Source: Altererythrobacter lutimaris | GTDB lineage: Bacteria; Pseudomonadota; Alphaproteobacteria; Sphingomonadales; Sphingomonadaceae | Assembly: GCF_013371495.1 (NCBI RefSeq) | Contig: NZ_JABWTA010000001.1 | Span: 2,144,693-2,208,692, forward strand | Direction of reading: 5' to 3' | DNA length: 64,000 nt | Part shown: piece after piece, positions 35,713 to 44,207 of the stretch | How positions within the stretch are numbered: position 1 is the stretch's first letter | How the letters are laid out: each line of letters starts with the position of its first letter | The notes under the pieces: model-generated | Databases searched by the model: none | Told to the model about the DNA's origin: nothing | The model's input: the letters and a program-made list of their open reading frames with translations, nothing else | Program-made: the position numbers and the translations under genes

Positions 35713-36213
35713 ATGGCGACACAAATCTCTTCCCAACGCGATTCGCAAAGCCCACTGATCGATGCAACTGCTGTGGCGCGCGGGATTATGCGGCTGTTTG
35801 CACGGAATGACATCTGGTGCCTGCCAGAGATGCCGCTGCGAGGTGGTCGGCGGGCCGACCTTATGGGCGTGGATGCAAAGGGCCATGTGATCATTGTCGA
35901 GATCAAGACGGCACGCGGCGATCTCCTCGGTGACAATAAATGGCCTGAATATCTGGAGCATTGTGACCGGTTCTTCTGGGGTTTGGCAGCAGGCCTAGAT
36001 CGCGGTCCGTTGGACCAGGCTGACTATCAACCCGAGTGTTGCGGCGTCATGATTGCGGACGGATATGATGCTGAAATTATCCGCCCTGCCCCGCTCAATC
36101 CTCTGGCAGCCGCCCGCCGCAAAGTGGAAGTAGAGCGTCTCGCGCGCGCAGCGCTGAGGCGTCATGCGGTCGCAGGCGATAGCGAGCTCGCACCATATTT
36201 CCGCACAGAATGA
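35713..36213 (+). CDS. mmcB: MmcB-family DNA repair protein
   Basis: A 166-aa MmcB-like protein. Its core has a nuclease-like pattern: CLPEMPLRGGRRADLMGVDA, then HVIIVEIKTARGDLLGDNKW and FFWGLAAG. In Caulobacter, MmcB is an SOS-induced factor for mitomycin C tolerance. An exact LexA box lies at 35686-35700, matching that regulation. The box overlaps the in-frame ATG at 35695, so the start at 35713 (MATQISSQRDS) is preferred. The D...ExK pattern (ADLMG...VEIKT) resembles PD-(D/E)XK nucleases. Function is inferred from the family. Confidence 0.9.
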   Translation: MATQISSQRDSQSPLIDATAVARGIMRLFARNDIWCLPEMPLRGGRRADLMGVDAKGHVIIVEIKTARGDLLGDNKWPEYLEHCDRFFWGLAAGLDRGPLDQADYQPECCGVMIADGYDAEIIRPAPLNPLAAARRKVEVERLARAALRRHAVAGDSELAPYFRTE

Positions 36214-36264
36214 GCCATTTATAACGCCAGGGCGCAGCATCTCTGCTTGCATCCATCCACGGCT

Positions 36265-37035
36265 ATGCCGCATAGCTCATACATGGATGTCGCACTCTCA
36301 ACAATGATGGCTGCTCTGCTCGCAGCAGCAGGCATGAGCGCTGTGATTGCGACACGGTACCTCGCTAGCAGTGGTGTCTTTGCGCTCGCGACAAGGATTG
36401 TAAGGCCCGGGCTTTACGCTGGTCTCAACAAGCAAATCCGCAAGGAGATAGGCTGGTCGCTAGCTTCTGCTGCAATCTATGGCTTGCCCGCAGGTATCAT
36501 TGCCTGGGGCTGGCACAATCATGGCTGGACGCAGATCTATACCTCGTTCAGCGATTATCCGCTCTGGTATCTTCCAGTCTCGCTGGCAGTCTTTCTTTTC
36601 GCGCATGACACATGGTTCTATTGGACGCACCGCTTGTTCCATCGCCCTGCATGGTTCCGTCGCGCACACTCGGTTCATCACGCCAGTAAGCCGCCGACAG
36701 CCTGGGCCGCGATGAACTTCCACCCTATCGAAGCGATCAGCGGCGCGATCGTTATTCCGCTGCTGGTGCTTGTCATCCCGATCCATATCTCCATGCTGTT
36801 CACTGTGCTGGCGATCATGACAATCATGGGCGTGACCAATCATATGGGCTGGGAGCTGTTTCCGCGCGCGCTTGTTCATTCGCGGTTTGGAGATTGGGTG
36901 ATAACCGCCAGCCATCACGAAAAACATCATGAAGAGTATACATGCAATTACGGGCTCTATTTTCGCTTTTGGGACAAGATGTGCAGGACGGATCGCGGCT
37001 TGTCCGTGAAACTCGCTCAGCGAGGCACGGCATGA
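36265..37035 (+). CDS. sterol desaturase / fatty acid hydroxylase superfamily membrane protein
   Basis: A 256-aa integral membrane protein with about four or five hydrophobic segments and the family's histidine clusters: FAHDTWFYWTHRLFHRPAWF, AHSVHHASKPPTAWAAMNFH and ITASHHEKHHEEYTCN. These ligate a di-iron centre that hydroxylates or desaturates sterols, fatty acids or carotenoids. The protein is longer than CrtZ beta-carotene hydroxylases, so a lipid substrate is more likely, but this is open. The start may be 36265 or the next ATG at 36283. Its stop overlaps the following DUF2141 start (ATGA). Confidence 0.88.
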   Translation: MPHSSYMDVALSTMMAALLAAAGMSAVIATRYLASSGVFALATRIVRPGLYAGLNKQIRKEIGWSLASAAIYGLPAGIIAWGWHNHGWTQIYTSFSDYPLWYLPVSLAVFLFAHDTWFYWTHRLFHRPAWFRRAHSVHHASKPPTAWAAMNFHPIEAISGAIVIPLLVLVIPIHISMLFTVLAIMTIMGVTNHMGWELFPRALVHSRFGDWVITASHHEKHHEEYTCNYGLYFRFWDKMCRTDRGLSVKLAQRGTA

Positions 37036-37505
37036 CCCGCAGCGTGGCATTGATCAGCGCTGCAGCGCTTGGCCTCACTGCTTCGGGGGCAGGGGTCGCG
37101 CAGGAAGCGGCCAGTGCGTCGGCCGGCAGTGGCAAGGTCGTCATCGCGATCACCAACCTGCGCAACACCAAGGGCGTCATCCGAGCATGCATGACAACCA
37201 ATGCAGATGTCTTTCCGCGTTGCCGCGAAGACCCCGCTTCACACCGAACCGTCGTTGATGCTGGCGAGAACGTGACACTTACATTCAATGGCGTGAAGCC
37301 GGGGCGCTATTCCGTCGCCTTGCTGCATGACGAGAATGACAATGGTAAAGCTGACCGCGCGCTGCTCGGCATGATGCCCAAGGAAGGGTTCGGCTTTTCG
37401 AAGGATGCGCCTGTACGGATGGGACCGCCCAGTTTTGACGATGCTGCTTTCGATTTCTCAGGCGGCAAAGCGAAGCTTTCGATAAAAATGCGATACATGC
37501 TCTGA
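37032..37505 (+). CDS. DUF2141 secreted protein, second copy in the window
   Basis: A 157-aa protein from ATG 37032, which overlaps the upstream hydroxylase stop by 4 bp. The signal peptide (VALISAAALGLTASGAGVAQ) is followed by a DUF2141 domain with VVIAITNLRNTKGVIRACM, GRYSVALLHDENDNGKADRA and LSIKMRYML at the end. The DENDNGKAD stretch mimics a calcium loop, as in the other copy. Coupling to the membrane hydroxylase suggests the two act together, possibly on envelope lipid, but nothing proves it. Confidence 0.88.
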   Translation: MTRSVALISAAALGLTASGAGVAQEAASASAGSGKVVIAITNLRNTKGVIRACMTTNADVFPRCREDPASHRTVVDAGENVTLTFNGVKPGRYSVALLHDENDNGKADRALLGMMPKEGFGFSKDAPVRMGPPSFDDAAFDFSGGKAKLSIKMRYML

Positions 37506-37592
37506 TCCACGGGATCCTGTGGCTCGAAGCAGATATTCCGATCCACTTAACGCAATGTTTACCATGGCGGTTCAGAACCCGAGGCAAGAACT

Positions 37593-39386
37593 ATGCTTTC
37601 GGGGGCAACACCAGCCATGGATACGCTGCGCGGACCATTCGATACGAATGATCTCTTTGACGATGAAGTCGAATTCGACGCCGTTGATGAAGACGGCGTA
37701 AACGATCTGCCGCCATCGCCAATTGGTCAGGATGAGCGCCGCATGCAAGTGCGCGCCTACAATCATTGGGCAAGCCTGCTTAGCGAGCAGAACTACCCTT
37801 CGATCGAAGACCTCGATCCAGCCAATATCGATGATTTCGGGCCGTTCAGTGTATTGCTGGATTTCTCCAAAGGCATTGAAGACCCCTCGATCCAGTTTCT
37901 CGGCGAGGAGCTAGCGCAGGAATGCGGCACGGATAGCGCAATCAAGAAGCTTTCCGATGTGCCGAGCCGCTCGCTTCTGAGCCGTATCACTGACCACTAC
38001 ATGCAGATCCTCGCCAATCAGGCGCCGATCGGATTTGAAGCAGAATTCATCAATGATGACGGCATCACGATCATGTATCGCGGTATTCTGCTGCCTTATT
38101 CCAGCGATGATGAAACCATCGATTTCATCTATGGCGTCATCAATTGGAAAGAGATGGCGGACCGCCTGACCGCTGACGAGCTGCTCCTTGAAATCGACCA
38201 TGCATTGGAAGGTGGCAAAGCACCGAAGCCAGCCGAAGCTAGCGCGCCGGAACAGGATGCATTGCCGCTCGAACTGACCGATAGTTGGGCTGATGGCCCG
38301 GCCGATCATGACGAGCATTTCGATGCGGAAGAAGACGACGCAGCCGATGCCTTGGAAGAAACGCTCCATTTCGACGATGATGATGATCTGCCAGCACCGG
38401 ACTTTGGACATCTCGCACTTGATGACGAAGATGAGGAAGGCGAAGAAGAAGCGAATTACGACTTCGCTTCGTTGACTGACCATGTTGCGCCGCCAAAACC
38501 CAAAGACGATGCGCTCGAACTTGGCATGGAAGATGTCGCTCACGAACCATATTCCAGCGATCTCTGGAGCGTCGAAGCGACAGACGACGAGAATACGGCA
38601 GAAGGCGACATCCTTTCGCTCAGCGAGGAAGCGTCGATCAAGACTGAACCAGACAATGATGAGGTGCTAGACCTCAGCAACGCGGCTAATTCGATCAGTC
38701 TGGATGAAACAGCCGGCGAATTCGAAGCACATGACACCATCGACTTGGCTGGCTTCGAACAGGGCGACACCGAAAACGAAGACGCCGGACTCTATGATTG
38801 CCTCGCATCCGCACGTGAACTCGCTGAAACCGCACGCACATGCGAAGATCGCAGCCGCAGCGCGCTTTATGCTGCAGTCGGCCGCGCTTACGATGTCTCA
38901 CTCGCAGCCCAGGACGCACCGGAAGAATATGCCGAGTTGATCGCCGACAATGGTCTGAGCGTGCAGGAACGCGCGCCCATGACGCCTGTTGTGAAGTTGG
39001 TTTTCGGCGCTGAATACGACAAGACTCGCCTCACCGAATATGCTGCAGTACTGAGCCATGCTCACCGTGTTGGTATCGAGCGCGGCGAACTCGCTTCATT
39101 TCTCAATGAAGCAGAAGGCGGCCTTAAAGGCGTTGTCAGCGAAGAACGCCGCATCCGCAAAGAGGAAGCGGGTAAGACCGTTGAAGCGAAGGACGCTGTC
39201 CGCTCAGCGCTGGCTAAGAAGCTGCGCAAGCTGGATGCGATTGATCTCGATGATCTTGCTGGCGAAGGGAGCGAGTTCGGCCTCGTCATGATCCGCCGTA
39301 AAGAAGACGGGGAAGTCGAATTGATCGGCGAAATCGCAAAAGATATTCCGCTGATCGAACGCGCAGCCCGCAAGCTTCTCGGTTAA
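37593..39386 (+). CDS. unknown 597-aa acidic protein with PAS-like N-terminal domain
   Basis: A soluble protein in three parts. Residues about 50-210 (YPSIEDLDPANIDDFGPFSV, then DDETIDFIYGVINWKEMADR) resemble the PAS-like sensor domain common in alphaproteobacteria. Residues about 215-400 are a long, very acidic, low-complexity stretch (for example HFDAEEDDAADALEETLHFD). The C-terminal 200 residues are helical and end in LIGEIAKDIPLIERAARKLL. I know no assigned function. The start could also be the ATG at 37617. A TTAA-N7-TTTA sequence lies about 45 bp upstream (37547-37561). It stands alone. Confidence 0.75.
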   Translation: MLSGATPAMDTLRGPFDTNDLFDDEVEFDAVDEDGVNDLPPSPIGQDERRMQVRAYNHWASLLSEQNYPSIEDLDPANIDDFGPFSVLLDFSKGIEDPSIQFLGEELAQECGTDSAIKKLSDVPSRSLLSRITDHYMQILANQAPIGFEAEFINDDGITIMYRGILLPYSSDDETIDFIYGVINWKEMADRLTADELLLEIDHALEGGKAPKPAEASAPEQDALPLELTDSWADGPADHDEHFDAEEDDAADALEETLHFDDDDDLPAPDFGHLALDDEDEEGEEEANYDFASLTDHVAPPKPKDDALELGMEDVAHEPYSSDLWSVEATDDENTAEGDILSLSEEASIKTEPDNDEVLDLSNAANSISLDETAGEFEAHDTIDLAGFEQGDTENEDAGLYDCLASARELAETARTCEDRSRSALYAAVGRAYDVSLAAQDAPEEYAELIADNGLSVQERAPMTPVVKLVFGAEYDKTRLTEYAAVLSHAHRVGIERGELASFLNEAEGGLKGVVSEERRIRKEEAGKTVEAKDAVRSALAKKLRKLDAIDLDDLAGEGSEFGLVMIRRKEDGEVELIGEIAKDIPLIERAARKLLG

Positions 39387-39446
39387 TCCCGCTTCCATAA
39401 GCCTTTGCTTGCCAGCCTCTTGCCAAGCGCGCTACGGCTCGCGGCT

Positions 39447-40397
39447 ATGGTTGCTGTTAAACGTCGAGGCATTCGCATCATGATCTGGGTCTTGGCCGCG
39501 CTTGCCATTTTTGGTGTCGCTGCGTTTATCGCGCTTCAAGTCGCCATTGCGCGCAACGGCCCGGCCGTCCTCGACACTGTGGACCGCTTGACCGCCGGTC
39601 AGAACGGAGCAGAGCGCTTGGCAACGGTCAGTTACGGCTCGCACCCCGCGCAGAAACTGGTGGTCTTGCGTGAAAAGGCGGTCACACCAGATGCTGCCTT
39701 GCCCGTCCTCATCTTCAAGCACGGCGGGAGCTGGAAGGATGGTGATCCGGAAGACTATGGCTTTGTCGGCCGCAGTTTTGCACCGCATGGTTTCATCACA
39801 GTGCTGGCTGGATATCGCCTTGGCGAGGACGGCCGCTTCCCTGCCATGCTTGAAGATGGCGCTGAGAGCCTTGCCTGGGTGCACTCCAATATTGCCGAAC
39901 TCGGCGGAGATCCGGATCGCATCTTCCTGATGGGCCATTCGGCAGGCGCGTACAACGTCAGCATGCTGGCGCTCGATCAGCGGTGGCTGAAAGAGCGCGC
40001 AGTACCGCATAGCGTGATCAAAGGGGTCATCGGCCTTGCAGGCCCTTACGATTTCTATCCGTTCGACAGCGACAGCACACGCGCGACATTCGGTTCGTTC
40101 GACAATCCTGAAGCGACGCAGCCGATCAATTTCGCTGCTGATCCAGCGCCGCCTTTTCTACTGATTCATGGCGAGCAAGACACGACGGTCAAGCCGCGTA
40201 ACTCGCGAGCGCTTGCTGAACAGTTGAAGCAGGCCGATATCGCGGTCGAGCTGGTGACCTTCAGCGACATGGACCACACAGCGCCGCTTCTGCATCTAGC
40301 CAGTCCATGGAGGCGCGCGCCAGACTTGCACGAAATCGTGCGTCAATTCCTTGCTAACCCTCCCACTTCAGTTCCGGTTCAGGGGGAATCACTCTAA
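39447..40397 (+). CDS. membrane-anchored alpha/beta-hydrolase (esterase/lipase family)
   Basis: About 316 aa with an N-terminal membrane anchor (IMIWVLAALAIFGVAAFIAL) and an alpha/beta-hydrolase domain of the HGG type. The oxyanion motif is FKHGGSWKDGD, the nucleophile elbow is MGHSAGAYNVSML, an acid lies in LIHGEQDTTVKPRNS, and the catalytic His is in FSDMDHTAPLL. Substrate unknown. The open frame begins with TTG at 39405, but ATG 39447 or ATG 39480 is more credible. It is followed after 12 bp by the M48 protease gene. Confidence 0.85.
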   Translation: MVAVKRRGIRIMIWVLAALAIFGVAAFIALQVAIARNGPAVLDTVDRLTAGQNGAERLATVSYGSHPAQKLVVLREKAVTPDAALPVLIFKHGGSWKDGDPEDYGFVGRSFAPHGFITVLAGYRLGEDGRFPAMLEDGAESLAWVHSNIAELGGDPDRIFLMGHSAGAYNVSMLALDQRWLKERAVPHSVIKGVIGLAGPYDFYPFDSDSTRATFGSFDNPEATQPINFAADPAPPFLLIHGEQDTTVKPRNSRALAEQLKQADIAVELVTFSDMDHTAPLLHLASPWRRAPDLHEIVRQFLANPPTSVPVQGESL

Positions 40398-40409
40398 GTA
40401 GATGGTGTA

Positions 40410-41765
40410 ATGCGCATACTCATTTGGCCTTTCGCAATTCTCGCGAGCCTTGCGCTCGCGATCCAGCCGGTCGCGGCGCAGTCAATTCTGCGCGACGCGG
40501 AAACCGAAGCGCTGCTTGATGACATGGCTGCACCGCTGATTGATGCAGCAGGGCTTGAGCCAAGCAATGTCGACATGGTCCTGATCAACGACGGCTCGAT
40601 CAACGCATTTGTTGCGGGCGGACAAGCGATCTACATCCATGCCGGGCTGATCGATGCGGCAGATACAGCCAATGAAGTCCAAGGCGTGATCGCGCACGAG
40701 CTTGGCCACATTACAGGCGGACACGTTGTTCGTTTTGACGAAGGCGCACGCGCTGCCAACAACATCTCAATCCTGAGCTTGCTTTTAGGGGTTGGCGCTG
40801 CGCTAGCAGGAGCTGGTGAGGCCGGCATCGGCATCATGCAGGCTGGCCAGCGCGCCGCGCTCGGCAAGTTCCTCGCGTATAGCCGCGTTCAGGAGTCGGC
40901 AGCAGACGCGGCAGGCGCTGAATATCTTTCCACTGCCGGGATCTCGGGGCGCGGCTCGCTTGCCTTCTTTGGCAAGCTGCGCAGTCAGGAATTCCGCTAT
41001 GGCCGCAGCCAGGACGATGAAGCGGCCTTCACCCGGACGCACCCTCTTTCAGGGGACCGGATAGCCCGCCTGCGCGAGACCTACACGCGTGATCCCGCGT
41101 GGGACGCGCCAGACGATCCTGACATTCAGGCTCGCTTTGTTCGCATGAAGGCAAAGCTGGCAGGTTTCATGGAGCCTTCGGAACGCACGCTTGAGCGCTT
41201 TCCTGCCACCGACACGTCAGTTCCCGCGCGCTATGCTCGGGCTTATGCCTATCACAAGGCAGCGCAGGTCGACATGGCGCTAGCGGAAGCCGATGCGCTG
41301 TTGGCAAGCGATCCTAACGATCCCTATTTCCTGGAGCTCAAAGGCCAGGTCCTTCTTGAATCCGGGCGCCCGTCCGACGCTCTGACGCCGCTGCGCCGCG
41401 CGACACAGATCACCAACGCCCAGCCGCTGATTGCATCCATGTTTGGTCATGCTTTGATTGCGACCGAAGATGAAGCCAATCATCCAGAGGCCGAGCGTGT
41501 GCTTCGCGCTGCGGTTGCTCGCGACAGGTTGAACCCGTTCGCATGGTATCAGCTGGGCGTAGTCTATGCCGCTCGCGGCGATCTGCCGCGCGCGCGGCTC
41601 GCAAGCGCAGAGCAACAGGTCATGACACGGCGCTATCCCGATGCGCTGCGCAGCGCGCAGGCAGCAGAAGCAGGCCTTCCGGTCGGCTCGCCAGACTGGA
41701 TCCGCGCGCAAGACATCTCATTGCAGGCCCGTGCCGCGCTGGAACAGATCCGCGATAACCGATAG
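40410..41765 (+). CDS. M48-family metalloprotease with TPR region (BepA-like)
   Basis: A 451-aa periplasmic protease. After a signal peptide (LASLALAIQPVAA) the M48 domain shows GGQAIYIHAGLIDAADTANE, the zinc site VIAHELGHITGGHVV (HExxH) and the third ligand in ESAADAAGAEYL. The C-terminal half (about 260-450) has TPR-like helical repeats (ARAYAYHKAAQVDMALAEAD; FAWYQLGVVYAARGDLPRAR). This is the layout of BepA/YfgC, which handles misassembled outer-membrane proteins. A DsbA-like gene and a second M48-type gene follow, suggesting an envelope quality-control group. Confidence 0.92.
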   Translation: MRILIWPFAILASLALAIQPVAAQSILRDAETEALLDDMAAPLIDAAGLEPSNVDMVLINDGSINAFVAGGQAIYIHAGLIDAADTANEVQGVIAHELGHITGGHVVRFDEGARAANNISILSLLLGVGAALAGAGEAGIGIMQAGQRAALGKFLAYSRVQESAADAAGAEYLSTAGISGRGSLAFFGKLRSQEFRYGRSQDDEAAFTRTHPLSGDRIARLRETYTRDPAWDAPDDPDIQARFVRMKAKLAGFMEPSERTLERFPATDTSVPARYARAYAYHKAAQVDMALAEADALLASDPNDPYFLELKGQVLLESGRPSDALTPLRRATQITNAQPLIASMFGHALIATEDEANHPEAERVLRAAVARDRLNPFAWYQLGVVYAARGDLPRARLASAEQQVMTRRYPDALRSAQAAEAGLPVGSPDWIRAQDISLQARAALEQIRDNR

Positions 41766-41839
41766 CAAGCCTCTTTTCCTTGATTGCATAATCTGCGGTA
41801 AGAGCCGTGAACGGTCTTATGCTTTGGATGGATAGATAG

Positions 41840-42520
41840 ATGAAACAGCTTCTCACCACTGCAGCGCTTGCCGCAGCTTGCGGCTTTCTTGGTGCTGCGA
41901 CATGGTCGGTAACGGGCCTGGCTGACAAACGCACGGAAGCCTATCTTCTGGACAATCCGCAGCTTTTGCCAGCGATGGCGCAGGCCTATGAAGAGCAAGC
42001 CGCGTCTGACCGTCTCGCGCAGATCGGTGACCAGGTCTACGAACCTTTCCCCGGCGCGGTGCTGGGTAATCCCAATGGCTCTAAAGTGCTGGTCGAATTT
42101 ACCGACTACAACTGCCCCTATTGCCGCGTTGCAAGCAAACAAGTGGCGGACCTGATTGCACAAGACCCGGAAGTCAAAGTCGTCATCCGCGAATGGTCCA
42201 TTTTCCAGGGTAGTGAAGTAGCCTCACGTATGGCGCTCGCCGCAGCGGACCAAGGTAAGTTTCCGGAGTTCCACAAAGCGATGTTCGAGCTCGCACCCGC
42301 AAGCGCAGAAAGCGTGCGCGAAGCTGCCGAGCGGGTAGGTTTGGACATGACGCGGGCTCAGGAATTTGGCCAGTCGCGTGTCGTCGAAGCAGAGCTGCGC
42401 AGCAATGCTCTGATTGCCCAGCAAATGGGCTTTACTGGAACTCCTAGCTGGATAGCGGGCGGCACGACATTCGAAGGCGCGATCGGCACCAGCGCACTGC
42501 AAACAGCGCTCGACCGCTAA
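41840..42520 (+). CDS. DsbA-family thiol:disulfide oxidoreductase
   Basis: A 226-aa periplasmic thioredoxin-fold protein with an N-terminal signal or anchor (TTAALAAACGFLGAATW). The active site is VEFTDYNCPYCRVASK, CPYC being typical of DsbA-like or BdbD/ScsC-type oxidoreductases, and the cis-Pro loop is GFTGTPSWIAGG. It oxidises or isomerises disulfides in exported proteins. It lies between two M48-type protease genes on the same strand, 6 bp before the second. Confidence 0.93.
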   Translation: MKQLLTTAALAAACGFLGAATWSVTGLADKRTEAYLLDNPQLLPAMAQAYEEQAASDRLAQIGDQVYEPFPGAVLGNPNGSKVLVEFTDYNCPYCRVASKQVADLIAQDPEVKVVIREWSIFQGSEVASRMALAAADQGKFPEFHKAMFELAPASAESVREAAERVGLDMTRAQEFGQSRVVEAELRSNALIAQQMGFTGTPSWIAGGTTFEGAIGTSALQTALDR

Positions 42521-42526
42521 AGGCTG

Positions 42527-43516
42527 ATGTATCGCTTTGCGGCAGGACTAGTTGCACTTCTGCTGCTTGCCGCAAGCGCGGCTGCGCATGCCCTATCGGA
42601 CGAAAAGCAAGTCGCTGAAGCGGCCGAGACAGCGACAGAATCTGCCTTTGAGGCCCGGCTTGCCCGCGACCAGAAATTGCAGGATCTGGGATGGCGGCTC
42701 GCGACCGCTAATGCACAATTCTGCAGCGACGCGGCGCCGTCGATTGGCCTGCAGCTGCTCGATACAGCCAGCTTTCGCAGGCCCGATGCTATCCGCAAGG
42801 AGCTCGGACTAGTGCATGATTTTGCTGTACTGACAGCCGCGGCGAGATCGCCAGCAAACGCCGCGGGGTTAAAGCCACTGGAGCCGATAACGCATATCAA
42901 TGGCTTCGAGCTTTCAGGCTGGGCTGCGACAGAGCCATTCCACTGGCAGCGCACCGAACGAGTGCATGAGCTGCTTGAGACGATGCTGTTTCTACATGGC
43001 GAAGTCCGCATAAGCCAGCCGAACAAGCTGGATGTTTCCATAACAGGTCAGCCTGCTTGCCCGACACGGTTTGAACTCGCCGGTGGTCAGGACACCGCAC
43101 TGGCCGATGGCAAGCGCGTACGGATCAGCGCGGACTATCCTGCATTCGAGTACTCAGATGACGAGCTCGCCGCACTTATTTCGCATGAGCTAGCGCATAA
43201 TATTTTGCGCCACCGCGCCTGGCTTGACGAGAATGGCCGCAAGCAGAAGAATGTTCGCCTGACAGAGCGTGAAGCTGATCGCTTGGCGCCCTGGTTGCTC
43301 GCCAATGCAGGTTTTGAGCCTGAAGCCGCGCTGCGCTTCATGCGCCGCTGGGGGCCGGAGCATTCAGGCGGCCTCTTTCGCAAGCGCACGCATGAAGGTT
43401 GGGACGAGCGGGCCGAACACATCGCTGCGGAAATTCCGCTCGTTAGGCATGCGCTGAGCGAAACCGGTCAGGCCGACTGGCGCGCGCGCTTCGAACGCGA
43501 AATCACTCTTCCGTAA
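42527..43516 (+). CDS. exported M48-type zinc metalloprotease
   Basis: A 329-aa protein with a signal peptide (GLVALLLLAASAAAHA). The middle part (about 85-150) reads like a PDZ-type segment (SPANAAGLKPLEPITHINGF). The protease core has DELAALISHELAHNILRHRA (HExxH) and the downstream TEREADRLAPWLL, where Glu is the third zinc ligand. It should act in the periplasm. Its start is 6 bp after the DsbA-like gene. Its last 14 bp overlap the 3' end of the convergent HD-domain gene. Confidence 0.85.
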   Translation: MYRFAAGLVALLLLAASAAAHALSDEKQVAEAAETATESAFEARLARDQKLQDLGWRLATANAQFCSDAAPSIGLQLLDTASFRRPDAIRKELGLVHDFAVLTAAARSPANAAGLKPLEPITHINGFELSGWAATEPFHWQRTERVHELLETMLFLHGEVRISQPNKLDVSITGQPACPTRFELAGGQDTALADGKRVRISADYPAFEYSDDELAALISHELAHNILRHRAWLDENGRKQKNVRLTEREADRLAPWLLANAGFEPEAALRFMRRWGPEHSGGLFRKRTHEGWDERAEHIAAEIPLVRHALSETGQADWRARFEREITLP

Positions 43517-44111
43517 CAGCGGCGTACATCGAGTTTATGGGCTTCTCCATCACCCGGCGCACCATCGGTTCGAAGAACGAAAGCGGCGCACTGTCGTAAT
43601 TCGGATCGAACGCCGCCTGGTCGTATTTCTCGCAGAAATGCGCGCAGGCTTCAAACGAAGGATGGCCGCGATATTGCTCGCGAATGTCCCTGTTCATGCC
43701 GACATGGTGGAAATAGAAATAGCCTTGGAAAGCGCCATGCTTCTCGCAGATCCAATGCTCTTCTTCAGAGACGAACGGCTTGATGATAGCCGCTGCCACA
43801 TCAGGGTGATTATAGGTTCCAAGTGTATCACCAATATCATGGAGCAAGGCCATCACGACATAGCGCTCGTCCCGGCCATCGCGGTGCGCGCGAGTCGCCG
43901 TTTGCAGGCTATGCTCCAGCCGGCACACCGGAAAACCGCCGAAATCCCCCTTGAGCAGCTTCAAATGATCAAGCACGCGGTCCGCCACACCTTTGGCAAA
44001 AGCGCGATACTGGCCGCCAATTATGGCCCAATCCTCTGCCGTTCCTTCCATCATGGAAGTGAACTTCGCGCGCTCCTGTTCCGCGCCTTCAGGATGGTCA
44101 ATTGTCGCCAT
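43503..44111 (-). CDS. HD-domain protein (possible PhnZ/MIOX-like oxygenase or phosphohydrolase)
   Basis: A 202-aa protein whose HD core reads CRLEHSLQTATRAHRDG, then VMALLHDIGDTLGTYNHPDV, with further His in EEEHWICEKHGAFQGY and YFHHVGMN. The extra histidines and the EHSLQTA motif resemble mixed-valent di-iron HD oxygenases of the PhnZ/MIOX type more than classic nucleotidases, but the substrate is not known. The start at 44111 (MATIDHPEG) replaces a longer frame with a Cys-rich, unlikely N-terminus. It converges on and overlaps the M48 gene by 14 bp. Confidence 0.85.
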   Translation of the reverse strand: MATIDHPEGAEQERAKFTSMMEGTAEDWAIIGGQYRAFAKGVADRVLDHLKLLKGDFGGFPVCRLEHSLQTATRAHRDGRDERYVVMALLHDIGDTLGTYNHPDVAAAIIKPFVSEEEHWICEKHGAFQGYFYFHHVGMNRDIREQYRGHPSFEACAHFCEKYDQAAFDPNYDSAPLSFFEPMVRRVMEKPINSMYAAVTEE

Positions 44112-44207
44112 GATTCTCTCTCCTTGCAGACAAGCAGTGTAGCGCGCGCGACAGCAAGCAGCAAACAAACTGCCCCAAAGCGTGCAAATCGGCTAAAGGG
44201 ATAGTCG

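Noticed and set aside
37547..37561. TTAA-N7-TTTA as a CtrA binding site
   Set aside because: One half-site deviates from TTAA, and such sequences are frequent by chance in AT-richer gaps; it is mentioned only as context for the 597-aa gene.
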